DNA of 64,000 nucleotides from Serratia nematodiphila DZ0503SBS1 (GTDB lineage Bacteria; Pseudomonadota; Gammaproteobacteria; Enterobacterales; Enterobacteriaceae). Where the stretch lies: contig NZ_JPUX01000001.1 of assembly GCF_000738675.1 (NCBI RefSeq), forward strand, positions 1,550,001 to 1,614,000. The letters run 5' to 3'. This document shows, piece by piece, positions 35,244 to 45,319 of this stretch (the first letter of the stretch is position 1; each line of letters starts with the position of its first letter). The position numbers were made by a program, and so were the translations under genes. The notes under the pieces are model-generated. The model was given only the letters and a program-made list of their open reading frames with translations, was not told where the DNA came from and ran no database searches.

Positions 35244-36383
35244 ATGAGCCAACTCGATCTGGGAACACAGCAACTTGAGCTGGAGCGTTATCCCCAACAG
35301 GAAGAATCCACCCAACTGCAGGCGTGGGAAGCGGCGGACGAATATCTGCTGCAACAGCTTGAAAACGTAGATATCGGCGGCCGCCCGGTGCTGATTTTCA
35401 ACGATAACTTCGGCACCCTGGCCTGTGCGTTGCACGCGCATCGCCCTTACAGCGTCAGCGATTCGTACATGAGCCAGCTGGCGACGCGCCACAACCTCAA
35501 ACTCAACGGTCTGGATCCTGAGCAGGTCACGCTGCTGGACAGCCTGGCCGAGCTGCCGGCGGCGCCGGCGGTGGTGCTGATTCGCGTGCCGAAAGCGCTG
35601 GCGCTGCTGGAACAGCAGCTGCGCGCGCTGCGCCACGTCGTGACCGAAGACACACTGATCGTCGCCGGCGCCAAAGCGCGCGACGTGCATACCTCGACGA
35701 TGCAGCTGTTTGAAAAGGTGCTGGGCCCGACGCGCACCAGCCTGGCGTGGAAGAAGGCGCGCCTGATTTTCTGCCAGGCGGCGGACATCGTCCCGCCGGC
35801 GGCGGCGGAAACCACCAACTGGACGCTGGACGGCACCGATTGGCTTATCCATAACCACGCCAACGTCTTCTCGCGCGGCAGCCTGGATATCGGCGCGCGC
35901 CTGTTTATGGAGCATCTGCCGCGCGGCCTGAACGGCCATATCGTCGATCTGGGCTGCGGCAACGGCGTGATTGGCCTGACGGCGCTGGCGCAAAACCCGG
36001 AAGCGCAGGTGACCTTCGTCGATGAATCTTACATGGCGGTGGCCTCCAGCGAGCTGAACGTGGAGCACAACCTGCCGCAAGAGCTGGATCGCTGTCAGTT
36101 TGAGGTGAACAACGCGCTGGCGGGCATCGAGCGCGAAAGCGTGCAGGCGGTGCTGTGCAACCCGCCGTTCCACCAGCAACACGCCATCACCGATCACACC
36201 GCCTGGCAGATGTTCTGCGACGCTAAGCGCTGCCTGCAGGTGGGCGGTGAACTGCGCATTGTCGGCAACCGTCACCTCGACTATCACCAGAAGCTCAAGC
36301 GCCTGTTCGGCAACTGTACGCTGGTGGCCTCGAACAAGAAGTTCGTGATCCTTCGAGCGGTGAAATCCGGCGCGCGTCGCTGA
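35244..36383 (+). CDS. rlmG: 23S rRNA (guanine(1835)-N2)-methyltransferase
   Basis: RlmG (379 residues) methylates G1835 of 23S rRNA. It has an N-terminal degenerate methyltransferase-like domain and a C-terminal catalytic Rossmann domain, with the S-adenosylmethionine loop [12 protein letters not shown] and the N2-guanine motif [11 protein letters not shown]-rich hairpin with T6 follows at 36395-36419, reaching the convergent fadH stop. Confidence 0.96.
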   Translation: MSQLDLGTQQLELERYPQQEESTQLQAWEAADEYLLQQLENVDIGGRPVLIFNDNFGTLACALHAHRPYSVSDSYMSQLATRHNLKLNGLDPEQVTLLDSLAELPAAPAVVLIRVPKALALLEQQLRALRHVVTEDTLIVAGAKARDVHTSTMQLFEKVLGPTRTSLAWKKARLIFCQAADIVPPAAAETTNWTLDGTDWLIHNHANVFSRGSLDIGARLFMEHLPRGLNGHIVDLGCGNGVIGLTALAQNPEAQVTFVDESYMAVASSELNVEHNLPQELDRCQFEVNNALAGIERESVQAVLCNPPFHQQHAITDHTAWQMFCDAKRCLQVGGELRIVGNRHLDYHQKLKRLFGNCTLVASNKKFVILRAVKSGARR

Positions 36384-36394
36384 GCGTGAATAAC

Positions 36395-36417
36395 AAGGGG
36401 CGCCGGGCGCCCCTTTT

Positions 36418-36419
<2 letters not shown>
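36395..36419 (+). terminator. rlmG terminator
   Basis: GGGGCGC/GCGCCCC hairpin followed by six T; it overlaps the last bases of convergent fadH. Confidence 0.8.
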
Positions 36420-38565
<2,146 letters not shown>

Positions 38566-38746
38566 TCATGAACCTCAGACTCTGTTTGCATAACGAACAA
38601 AAGATCGGTTAGCCTTTACGCGTTGCAAATTCCTTCTCTCTGCGGAGCCATAACCGAAAATGAACAACCACGCCTGTTGATATCTGGTCCCACGCCGTGC
38701 GCTCTCGCGCCCTGTGGGGATGTTTTGATCTCATTCAGGAGTGCTT

Positions 38747-40366
38747 ATGGCTCATTCAGCGCAGTCCCCTTATTTCGTTTTACATCAACTGACCTGCCAA
38801 TTTGCTGACGGCGAAACGCTGTTCGGCCCGCTGGATCTCGCTTTCGACCGGCAGCGCTGCGGCCTGGTGGGGCGCAACGGCGTTGGCAAAACCCAGCTGC
38901 TGCGTCTGATCGCCGGGCTGGATCAACCGGGCAACGGGCACGTCGAATCTCATGCCGCATTGGCTTACGTTGCGCAGCAGCCGGAGATCGCCGCGGACAC
39001 CACGCTGGCCCAGCTGTTGGGCTATGGCGAGGCGTTCGCCGCGCTGGCGCGTCTCGAGCAGGGGCGGCCGTTGGCGGACGACATCGATCGTCTGGAAGGG
39101 CGCTGGGATCTCAACGATCGTCTGCAAAACGCCTTTGCCGCCGCCGGGTTGCCGGCTTTCGATCCGTTGCGAGCCGCCAGTTCGCTGAGCGGCGGCGAGC
39201 GGATGCGCGCGGCCCTGTGCGGCGCCTTGCTGGGCGAGGCGGATTTTCTGCTGCTGGATGAACCGACCAACCACCTCGACAGCGCCGGCCGCGCCTGGCT
39301 GTATCAACAGCTGGATCAGTGGCGGGGCGGGTTGCTGATCGCCAGCCATGACCGGCAGCTGCTGGCGCGTATGGAGCGCATCGTCGAACTGACGCCCGGC
39401 GCGCTGCGCAGCTACGGCGGCAACTATGATGACTACCGGCGCCAGCGCGATACGGAGCAGCAGGCGGCGCGCGCCGATCTGGAGCATGCGCGCGAGGAGC
39501 GCCGCCGCACCCGCGCTCGCCAACAGAAAGAGCACGACATGAGCCAGCGGCGCTCGGCGCAAACGCTGCGCGTCGTCGATACGCTGAATATCGCCTCTTT
39601 CGAACGGGTGGCCTACAAGTCGGCGGCGAAGGAGAGCCTCGGCACGCTGCGCAAACAGCATCAGGATCGGCGCGACAGCCTCGATGCGGCAGTGCGCAAA
39701 GCCTATCAGCGGGTAGAAGAGGAACAGCCGGTGTTGCTGGCGCTGCCCGGCAGTGAAGTGAACGCAAACAAGCAGGTGCTGGTGCTCGAGCGGCTGCAGT
39801 TGCCGTTCGTCAGCGCGCCGCCGCTGGATTTGCGGATCGACGGTCCGATGCGCGTGGCGTTGACCGGCCCCAACGGCTGCGGCAAATCCACCTTGCTGAA
39901 GACCGTTCTCGGTCAGTTGGCGGCGCTTTCCGGCCATTGTCATTGCCCGCTGTCGACGGCCTACCTCGATCAAACCCTGTCGCAGCTTGATCCGGGCCTG
40001 TCAGTAATGGAACATCTGGGGCTGCAGGATTCGCCGTTGGCGGAAGGGGCGTTGCGCACCCGGCTGGCGCAGCTGCAGCTTGGCGCGGATCGCATCGCGT
40101 TGCCGCTGGGCTCGCTGAGCGGCGGAGAACGGCTGAAGGCGGCGCTGGCCTGTGCGCTCTGGCGGCGACAACCGACGCAGCTGCTGTTGCTCGACGAGCC
40201 GACCAACCACCTGGATCTGGCGTCGTCGCTGGCGATCGAAACCGCGCTGGCGGATTTCCCCGGCGCGATGCTGGTGGTGTCGCACGACGAAGACTTCCTG
40301 CAGGCGCTGCGGCCGACGCACCGCCTGAACAGGCAAGCGGACGGCTGGCGGCTTCAGGCCTGGTGA
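38747..40366 (+). CDS. ABC-F family ATPase
   Basis: This 539-residue protein has two ABC nucleotide-binding domains and no membrane part, the ABC-F layout of ribosome-acting translation factors (EttA, Uup, YheS types). The Walker A motifs are GRNGVGKTQ and GPNGCGKST, the signatures LSGGERMRA and LSGGERLKA, and both Walker B motifs read LLLDEPTNHLD. A charged Arg/Gln-rich linker lies between the domains. The start is set by AGGAG before 38747. It is not EttA by sequence, and I cannot assign a specific symbol. It is the last backbone gene before the AT-rich retron island. Confidence 0.88.
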   Translation: MAHSAQSPYFVLHQLTCQFADGETLFGPLDLAFDRQRCGLVGRNGVGKTQLLRLIAGLDQPGNGHVESHAALAYVAQQPEIAADTTLAQLLGYGEAFAALARLEQGRPLADDIDRLEGRWDLNDRLQNAFAAAGLPAFDPLRAASSLSGGERMRAALCGALLGEADFLLLDEPTNHLDSAGRAWLYQQLDQWRGGLLIASHDRQLLARMERIVELTPGALRSYGGNYDDYRRQRDTEQQAARADLEHAREERRRTRARQQKEHDMSQRRSAQTLRVVDTLNIASFERVAYKSAAKESLGTLRKQHQDRRDSLDAAVRKAYQRVEEEQPVLLALPGSEVNANKQVLVLERLQLPFVSAPPLDLRIDGPMRVALTGPNGCGKSTLLKTVLGQLAALSGHCHCPLSTAYLDQTLSQLDPGLSVMEHLGLQDSPLAEGALRTRLAQLQLGADRIALPLGSLSGGERLKAALACALWRRQPTQLLLLDEPTNHLDLASSLAIETALADFPGAMLVVSHDEDFLQALRPTHRLNRQADGWRLQAW

Positions 40367-40440
40367 CTCGCGCTGAATGTGAGAAAACTACAATATCTGA
40401 GTTATCTGAGTTGACAAATATTATAATGTCTATAGGATTC

Positions 40441-40740
40441 GTCCTTAAGGGTGCTAATCGCCCTTTGCTCGCTCTTTAAAATGTCTTAGCGAATCAGGAA
40501 CCGATGTTCATCTTAAGTACTGATGAACGATTCTTTAGTGGTAAATCATTAAAGAGTCATGACCGGTCATGCGCATATCTCTTCGATCTATGTCGAAAAC
40601 GGCCTCCAGAGTCTTTGGCTTGTAAAATATATGCGACAGTTGTCTGGCGTAAAGGTTAGGAGTTTTTTAGGTCAATATAATTATCCTGATAAGAAAATCT
40701 TGGTCTGGCCGCACCACTATCGGTGTGAAACCACAGGATT
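40441..40740 (+). ncRNA. Candidate retron msr-msd non-coding RNA (boundaries uncertain)
   Basis: This non-coding stretch precedes the reverse transcriptase island. It has TTAGCGA (G at 40489), the same context as the branching guanosine of retron Ec86. Around it are hairpins: AAGGGTG/CGCCCTT (40447-40465), GTTCATC/GATGAAC (40507-40527), a 12-pair stem at 40529-40558, the palindrome CATGACCGGTCATG (40558-40571), and CGCATAT/ATATGCG (40572-40578 with 40629-40635). I could not find a clean a1/a2 pair; the best one for the sequence before TTAGC is GACATT...AAAGAG near 40779-40796, inside the next small frame. Confidence 0.5.
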
Positions 40741-40747
40741 CTTCGCA

Positions 40748-40942
40748 ATGAAAATTGATTTTAATTTCCGCTTGACATTATCAAAAAAAGAGAGCTCTGT
40801 TTCAAACCCTCGAGAGAGGACTGAAACTAGAAAGCAAATTGACCTAAAATCGAGTGTTAATATAGTGATCACGTCAGTGGCGCTAACCACTTGGGTTTAT
40901 ATATACGATGTTGTTGAAAAAATAATCGGATATTTGAGCTAA
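40748..40942 (+). CDS. Small single-span membrane protein of the retron island
   Basis: This 64-residue protein has a basic N-terminal half (SKKESS, RERTETRKQ) and one membrane-length hydrophobic segment (about 36-52, VNIVITSVALTTWVYIY). AGGA lies about ten bases before the ATG. It sits between the structured leader and the reverse transcriptase, the place where some retrons carry effector genes; membrane effectors (two-span proteins) are known in the Ec48 group. Caution: the 5' part could instead belong to the non-coding RNA. Strong AT bias matches the rest of the island. Confidence 0.5.
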   Translation: MKIDFNFRLTLSKKESSVSNPRERTETRKQIDLKSSVNIVITSVALTTWVYIYDVVEKIIGYLS

Positions 40943-40986
40943 CTCCTGACCATTTCCCACTCTATTATCTTATCCATGGATGTGGT

Positions 40987-42158
40987 ATGGACAAACCCTA
41001 TTATCCTCACCAACCTATATCGACAATTGAGTCATTGGCTAGGTGCTTAGGTGTAACTACGATTACACTTAACTCTATATCAACTGCTATTGATTCATCT
41101 TATACTGAATTTGTCATATATTCTAAAAATAAAGAGCGAACAGTTTACGAGCCGAAGTTTGAATTAAAAAGAATCCAAAAGAGAATTAATAATCGTATTT
41201 TTGAAAAGGTGGAGTTCCCAAGGTATTTACATGGGGGAATAAAGAGTTTAGAGCATAAAAGGGACTATGTAGAGAATGCTAAAATGCACTCTAATACATC
41301 AGTTGAAACTATAATTGGTTTAGATGTTAAAAATTTTTACGATAATATAAAAAAAGAAAGAGTGTATCTCATATACTCACAGTTCTTCAACTTTCCTCAT
41401 GAAGTTTCTGAGTTACTAACAAAGTTAACTACTTATAAGAACAAAGTCCCACAAGGAGCCTGTACTTCATCTTATCTGGCTAATCTTATTTTCTTTAACT
41501 CTGAGTACAGTTTAGTATCAAAGCTTAGAGGAAAAAAATAACTTATACTAGATTGCTTGATGATGTATCAATATCTGCGGCACAAAAAATTTCTGATGAA
41601 GAGATTACTAAAGTAATTCGGGATGTTTCTGCTCTCTTTACTAAGCATGGTTTGAAATTAAATAGTAGTAAAACTAGAGTCCACCATGATAAATATGCCG
41701 CCGACAGTTTTGAAGTTACAGGGCTATGGGTCGGAAATATAGCGCCAAAAACTAGGCGTCAAGAAAGGAGGTATATAAGAACCCTTGTTCATGCGTGTGA
41801 AAAGGCATATCTTGTTGATAAATACTCGAGTGATTATCATGTGTTATGGAATAAAACTTCTGGTCTAGTTGCTAAACTTTATAGACTAGAACAATCTAAT
41901 CATAAAGCATTAAGAGAACGGCTTAGTAATATATTGCCTCTATTTGATGATGTCGCAAAAATGAAAATTATCATTGATTGCAAAAGCATGCTAAAAATAG
42001 CCCCTTGCAGTCTCAATTATGGCAAGTTAAAAAGATTGAATTTAATATATTCTAAGTTAGGGATACTTTCTAGGAATTATAAGCAAGAGGCTAGGTTATG
42101 GCGCAGAAAACTCAAGGCTCATTTTGTCAAACATCCAAAAAAATCGGAGGTCTGGTGA
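40987..42158 (+). CDS. Retron-type reverse transcriptase, -1 frameshift at 41532-41538
   Basis: Two frames together encode a 390-residue retron-like reverse transcriptase. Frame one (40987-41541) carries LDVKNFYDNI (motif A, Asp113) and VPQGACTSSYLANL (motif B, 154-167) and stops at TAA. Frame two (-1, from 41538) continues ITYTR-LLDD-VSIS (motif C, Asp192-193) and has VTG at 244-246, a retron hallmark. The join falls on A AAA AAA in the zero-frame phase (GGA AAA AAA TAA), a classic -1 slippery heptamer; transcriptional slippage adding one A would give the same product. A decayed gene or a sequencing error is the alternative. Motif C has LL in place of the usual YA. The stop abuts the cold-shock gene (TGAATG). 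Confidence 0.8.
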
Positions 42159-42383
42159 ATGTCTGAATTAAAATATAGTGGGAAGGTAAAAACATTTGAT
42201 TCGTTCAAAGGGTTTGGTTTCATTACAAGAGATAAGGGGAAAGATGTTTTTTTCTTTTATGAAGAGATCTCTGGTGAGGATAAATTCCTTAATATAGGAG
42301 ATGAAGTGGAATTTACAATTGAGGATAAGCCTAAAGGTCCAAGAGCCTATAATATTTCAGTGCGTAACACCAATAATTCTTAA
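42159..42383 (+). CDS. Cold-shock-domain protein of the retron operon
   Basis: This 74-residue protein is one cold-shock (OB-fold) domain. RNP1 is KGFGFI (17-22) and RNP2 reads VFFFYEEI (30-37) instead of the usual VFVHFSAI, so it is a divergent member, not a housekeeping Csp. Its ATG directly follows the reverse transcriptase stop, with GGAGG inside the preceding gene, so translation is coupled. From memory, a cold-shock-like partner has been reported for retron Se72. A role in binding the RT-msDNA complex or its RNA is an inference. Confidence 0.85.
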   Translation: MSELKYSGKVKTFDSFKGFGFITRDKGKDVFFFYEEISGEDKFLNIGDEVEFTIEDKPKGPRAYNISVRNTNNS

Positions 42384-42447
42384 AGTGGTAGTGAAATATA
42401 TTTTATAGTTTAGGTTTTAGTTATTTTTAAAATTAAACTATCTTTTC

Positions 42448-43920
42448 CTACTTGCATATGTTGATGCACGCCAGCAGCTGGGTGAAGGCGGCGGCCATTT
42501 GCTCTTCCGGCACGCAGGCAAAGCCCATCAGCAGGCCGCGCCGGCGGTTGGGCAGCATGTAGTAGCGCGACAGCGGCCGCACCAGCACCCCGCGCGCGCC
42601 GGCGGCGGCGGCGATCGCCACGTCGTCGGCCTCGTCCGGCAGGTTGAGGATCAGGTGCAAGCCGGCGTTGCTGTTGAACTCGCTGAGCGCCTGCTTGCCG
42701 AGGTGCTGTTCGATCAATCCGGTCAGGAAGGCGCGCCGCCGGGCATACAGCAACCGCATGCGGCGGATATGCGCCGTGTAGTGCCCCGCCTGAATAAACT
42801 CCGCCAGCGCGCTCTGGATCAGCAGGTGCCCGCCGCGGTACAGCTCGGCATGGGCGGTTTTCAGCGCCTGCACCAGCGGTGGCGGCAACACCACATAGCC
42901 GAGGCGCAGCGCCGGGTAGAGCGTTTTGCTGAAGGTGCCGATATAGATCACCGGCGCATCGGCTTCCAGCCCTTGCAACGCCGGGATCGGCTGGCCGGAA
43001 AAGCGGAATTCGCTGTCGTAGTCGTCCTCGACGATCCAACCGCCGGCGTTGCGCGCCAGCGCCAGCAGCCGTTGGCGGCGCGCCAGGCTCATCACCGAGC
43101 CGAGCGGATACTGGTGCGACGGGGTGACAAAGATCAGCCGCGGTGGGTTGACCGGCTGCTCCGGCGGCACCAGCCCGGCTTCGTCCACCGCCAGCGGGCA
43201 GATGTTCAGCGCATTGATGCGCAGGATATTGCGGATCCCCCAATAGCCCGGCTCTTCGATCCAGGCGTCATCCCCCGGATTGCACAACATGCGCGTCACC
43301 AGATCGATCGCCTGATGGATGCCTTCAGTGATCAGGATCTGTTCCGGCGAGCAGCGTACCGAGCGCGCCACCCGCAAATACTCCACCAACGCATGCTGCA
43401 GCTCCGGGCTGCCGCCCTGATTGCTGTAGGTCAGCCGCTGCGGCGTCGGGCGGCGGCTGAGGCGCGCCTGGATCTTGCTGAACAGCTGATGAGGAAAGGC
43501 GTTGACGTCGGGCACGCCGGGAATGAACGCCCCCCACTGTTTGGGGCTGGCGCTGGCGTGGTGCAGCAGCGTGGCGCCGCGCTCCGACAGCTCGACGCGC
43601 CGCGGTTGCCCGCTGCCGTCCGCCGGGGCGCCGCCGGTGGACAGGCAGCTGTCCGGCACCGTGTCGGCGACGAAGGTGCCGCTGCCGGCGCGCGCCGACA
43701 CGTAACCTTCCGCCAACAGTTGTTCATAAACGGTTAATACGGTGTTGCGGGACAGGCTGAGCTCCTGCGCCAGGTCGCGCGAGGCGGGCAGGCGGCTGGA
43801 GGGCGGCAGGCTGCCGTCGAGAATGCTGGTGCGGATCGCGTTGTAAAGCCGCTTGTGCAGCTTGTCATCAGGCTGTTCGCCGAGGCGCTGCAGCAACAGA
43901 TCACCACTCAATGAGCGCAA
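42448..43920 (-). CDS. MocR-family regulator (GabR-like) divergent from gabTD
   Basis: This 490-residue protein has an N-terminal GntR-type winged helix (about 18-85, SRDLAQELSLSRNTVLTVYE). A long linker leads to a fold type I aminotransferase-like domain with the PLP lysine in YIGTFSKTLYPALRLGYVV. This is the MocR architecture (GabR, PdxR, TauR). Being divergent from gabT, it most likely activates or represses GABA use, as GabR does in Bacillus. Two direct repeats GTAACTGGCAC in the intergenic region are likely operators. Confidence 0.88.
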   Translation of the reverse strand: MRSLSGDLLLQRLGEQPDDKLHKRLYNAIRTSILDGSLPPSSRLPASRDLAQELSLSRNTVLTVYEQLLAEGYVSARAGSGTFVADTVPDSCLSTGGAPADGSGQPRRVELSERGATLLHHASASPKQWGAFIPGVPDVNAFPHQLFSKIQARLSRRPTPQRLTYSNQGGSPELQHALVEYLRVARSVRCSPEQILITEGIHQAIDLVTRMLCNPGDDAWIEEPGYWGIRNILRINALNICPLAVDEAGLVPPEQPVNPPRLIFVTPSHQYPLGSVMSLARRQRLLALARNAGGWIVEDDYDSEFRFSGQPIPALQGLEADAPVIYIGTFSKTLYPALRLGYVVLPPPLVQALKTAHAELYRGGHLLIQSALAEFIQAGHYTAHIRRMRLLYARRRAFLTGLIEQHLGKQALSEFNSNAGLHLILNLPDEADDVAIAAAAGARGVLVRPLSRYYMLPNRRRGLLMGFACVPEEQMAAAFTQLLACINICK

Positions 43921-43939
43921 TTGGATCCCTCAATTATTC

Positions 43940-44024
43940 GTAACTGGCACTCGATTATAGGGCCACATCCTGTGTAAATAAACGGCATTGTTTCACGAAT
44001 GTGAACGAAACGTGTAACTGGCAC
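43940..44024. promoter_or_regulatory. Direct repeats, probable MocR/GabR operators
   Basis: GTAACTGGCAC occurs at 43940-43950 and again at 44014-44024, same orientation, 74 bases apart (about seven helical turns), in the gabR-like/gabT intergenic region. MocR regulators typically bind direct repeats. Confidence 0.6.
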
Positions 44025-44041
44025 CGACCGGAGAGAACAGC

Positions 44042-45307
44042 ATGAAAAACGCAGAATTGAACCAACGCCGTCAGGACGCCACCCCGCGCGGAGTGGGCGT
44101 GATGTGTGGTTTTTACGCCGAGCGCGCAGAGAACGCCACGCTGTGGGATGTGGAAGGCAAAGAAGTGATCGACTTCGCCTCGGGGATTGCCGTGCTGAAC
44201 ACCGGCCACCGTCATCCGAAGGTGATCGCCGCGATTGAAAAGCAGCTGCAGGCCTTCACCCACACCGCCTATCAGATCGTTCCTTACGAAAGCTATGTCT
44301 CGCTGGCGGAGCGCATCAACCAGCGCGCGCCGATCGCCGGTCCGTGTAAAACCGCCTTCTTCACCACCGGCGCGGAAGCGGTGGAAAACGCGGTGAAAAT
44401 CGCCCGCGCTTACACCGGCCGCCCAGGGTTGATCACCTTCGGCGGCGGTTTCCACGGCCGCACCTATATGACCATGGCGCTGACCGGCAAAGTGGCGCCT
44501 TACAAACTGGGCTTTGGCCCATTCCCCGGCTCGGTGTTTCACGGCCAGTACCCGAACGCGCTGTACGGCGTGACCACCGAAGACGCAATGAACAGCCTGG
44601 ATCGCCTGTTTAAAGCGGATATCGATCCCAAGCAGGTGGCGGCGATCGTGCTGGAGCCGGTGCAGGGCGAGGGCGGCTTCAACGTGGCGCCGGCCGATTT
44701 CATGCAGGCGCTGCGCACGCTGTGCGATCAGCACGGCATTCTGCTGATCGCCGACGAAGTGCAGACTGGCTTCGCCCGCACCGGCAAGCTGTTCGCCATG
44801 GAACACTACAGCGTTAAGCCCGATTTGATCACTATGGCGAAAAGCCTGGCGGGCGGCATGCCGCTGTCGGCGGTGGCGGGCCGCGCCGAGGTGATGGACG
44901 CGCCGGCGCCGGGCGGGCTGGGCGGCACCTACGCCGGTAACCCGCTGGCGGTGGCCGCCGCGCACGCGGTGCTGGACGTGATTGAAGAGGAGCAACTGTG
45001 CCAGCGCGCTCAGCGCTTGGGTCAGCACCTGGTGGAAGTGTTGCAGCAGGCGCGCAAAACCAGCCCGGCGATCGCCGATGTGCGTGCGCAAGGGTCGATG
45101 GTGGCGGTGGAGTTCAACGATCCGGCTACCGGCAAGCCTTCGGCGGAGATCACCCGCCAGGTGCAGCAGAAGGCGATGGAGGAAGGGCTGCTGCTGCTGA
45201 GCTGCGGCGTGAACGGCAACGTGATCCGCTTCCTCTACCCACTGACTATCCCGGACGATCAGTTCACCAAGGCGATGGGCATCCTGTCCCGCGCGCTGGC
45301 CCACTAA
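44042..45307 (+). CDS. gabT: 4-aminobutyrate--2-oxoglutarate transaminase
   Basis: GabT (421 residues) moves the amino group of GABA to 2-oxoglutarate, yielding succinate semialdehyde. It is a class III PLP aminotransferase: TGAEAVENAVKIAR binds the cofactor phosphate, ADEVQTGFARTG holds the PLP-contacting Asp, and the Schiff-base Lys is in LITMAKSLAGGMPLSAV. gabD follows 12 bases later. PuuE is the close paralogue; the gabD neighbour supports GabT. Confidence 0.93.
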   Translation: MKNAELNQRRQDATPRGVGVMCGFYAERAENATLWDVEGKEVIDFASGIAVLNTGHRHPKVIAAIEKQLQAFTHTAYQIVPYESYVSLAERINQRAPIAGPCKTAFFTTGAEAVENAVKIARAYTGRPGLITFGGGFHGRTYMTMALTGKVAPYKLGFGPFPGSVFHGQYPNALYGVTTEDAMNSLDRLFKADIDPKQVAAIVLEPVQGEGGFNVAPADFMQALRTLCDQHGILLIADEVQTGFARTGKLFAMEHYSVKPDLITMAKSLAGGMPLSAVAGRAEVMDAPAPGGLGGTYAGNPLAVAAAHAVLDVIEEEQLCQRAQRLGQHLVEVLQQARKTSPAIADVRAQGSMVAVEFNDPATGKPSAEITRQVQQKAMEEGLLLLSCGVNGNVIRFLYPLTIPDDQFTKAMGILSRALAH

Positions 45308-45319
45308 GGAGCGAACGGC

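Noticed and set aside
40411..40436. TTGACA plus TATAAT before the retron leader as a sigma-70 promoter
   Set aside because: The two hexamers are only 5 bases apart, and no -10 of good quality lies 16-18 bases after TTGACA, so I cannot name the promoter.
40559..40747. Upstream extension of the small retron membrane protein to an ATG at 40559
   Set aside because: The start lies in the structured RNA with its 14-base palindrome and has no ribosome-binding site; the internal ATG at 40748 is better supported.
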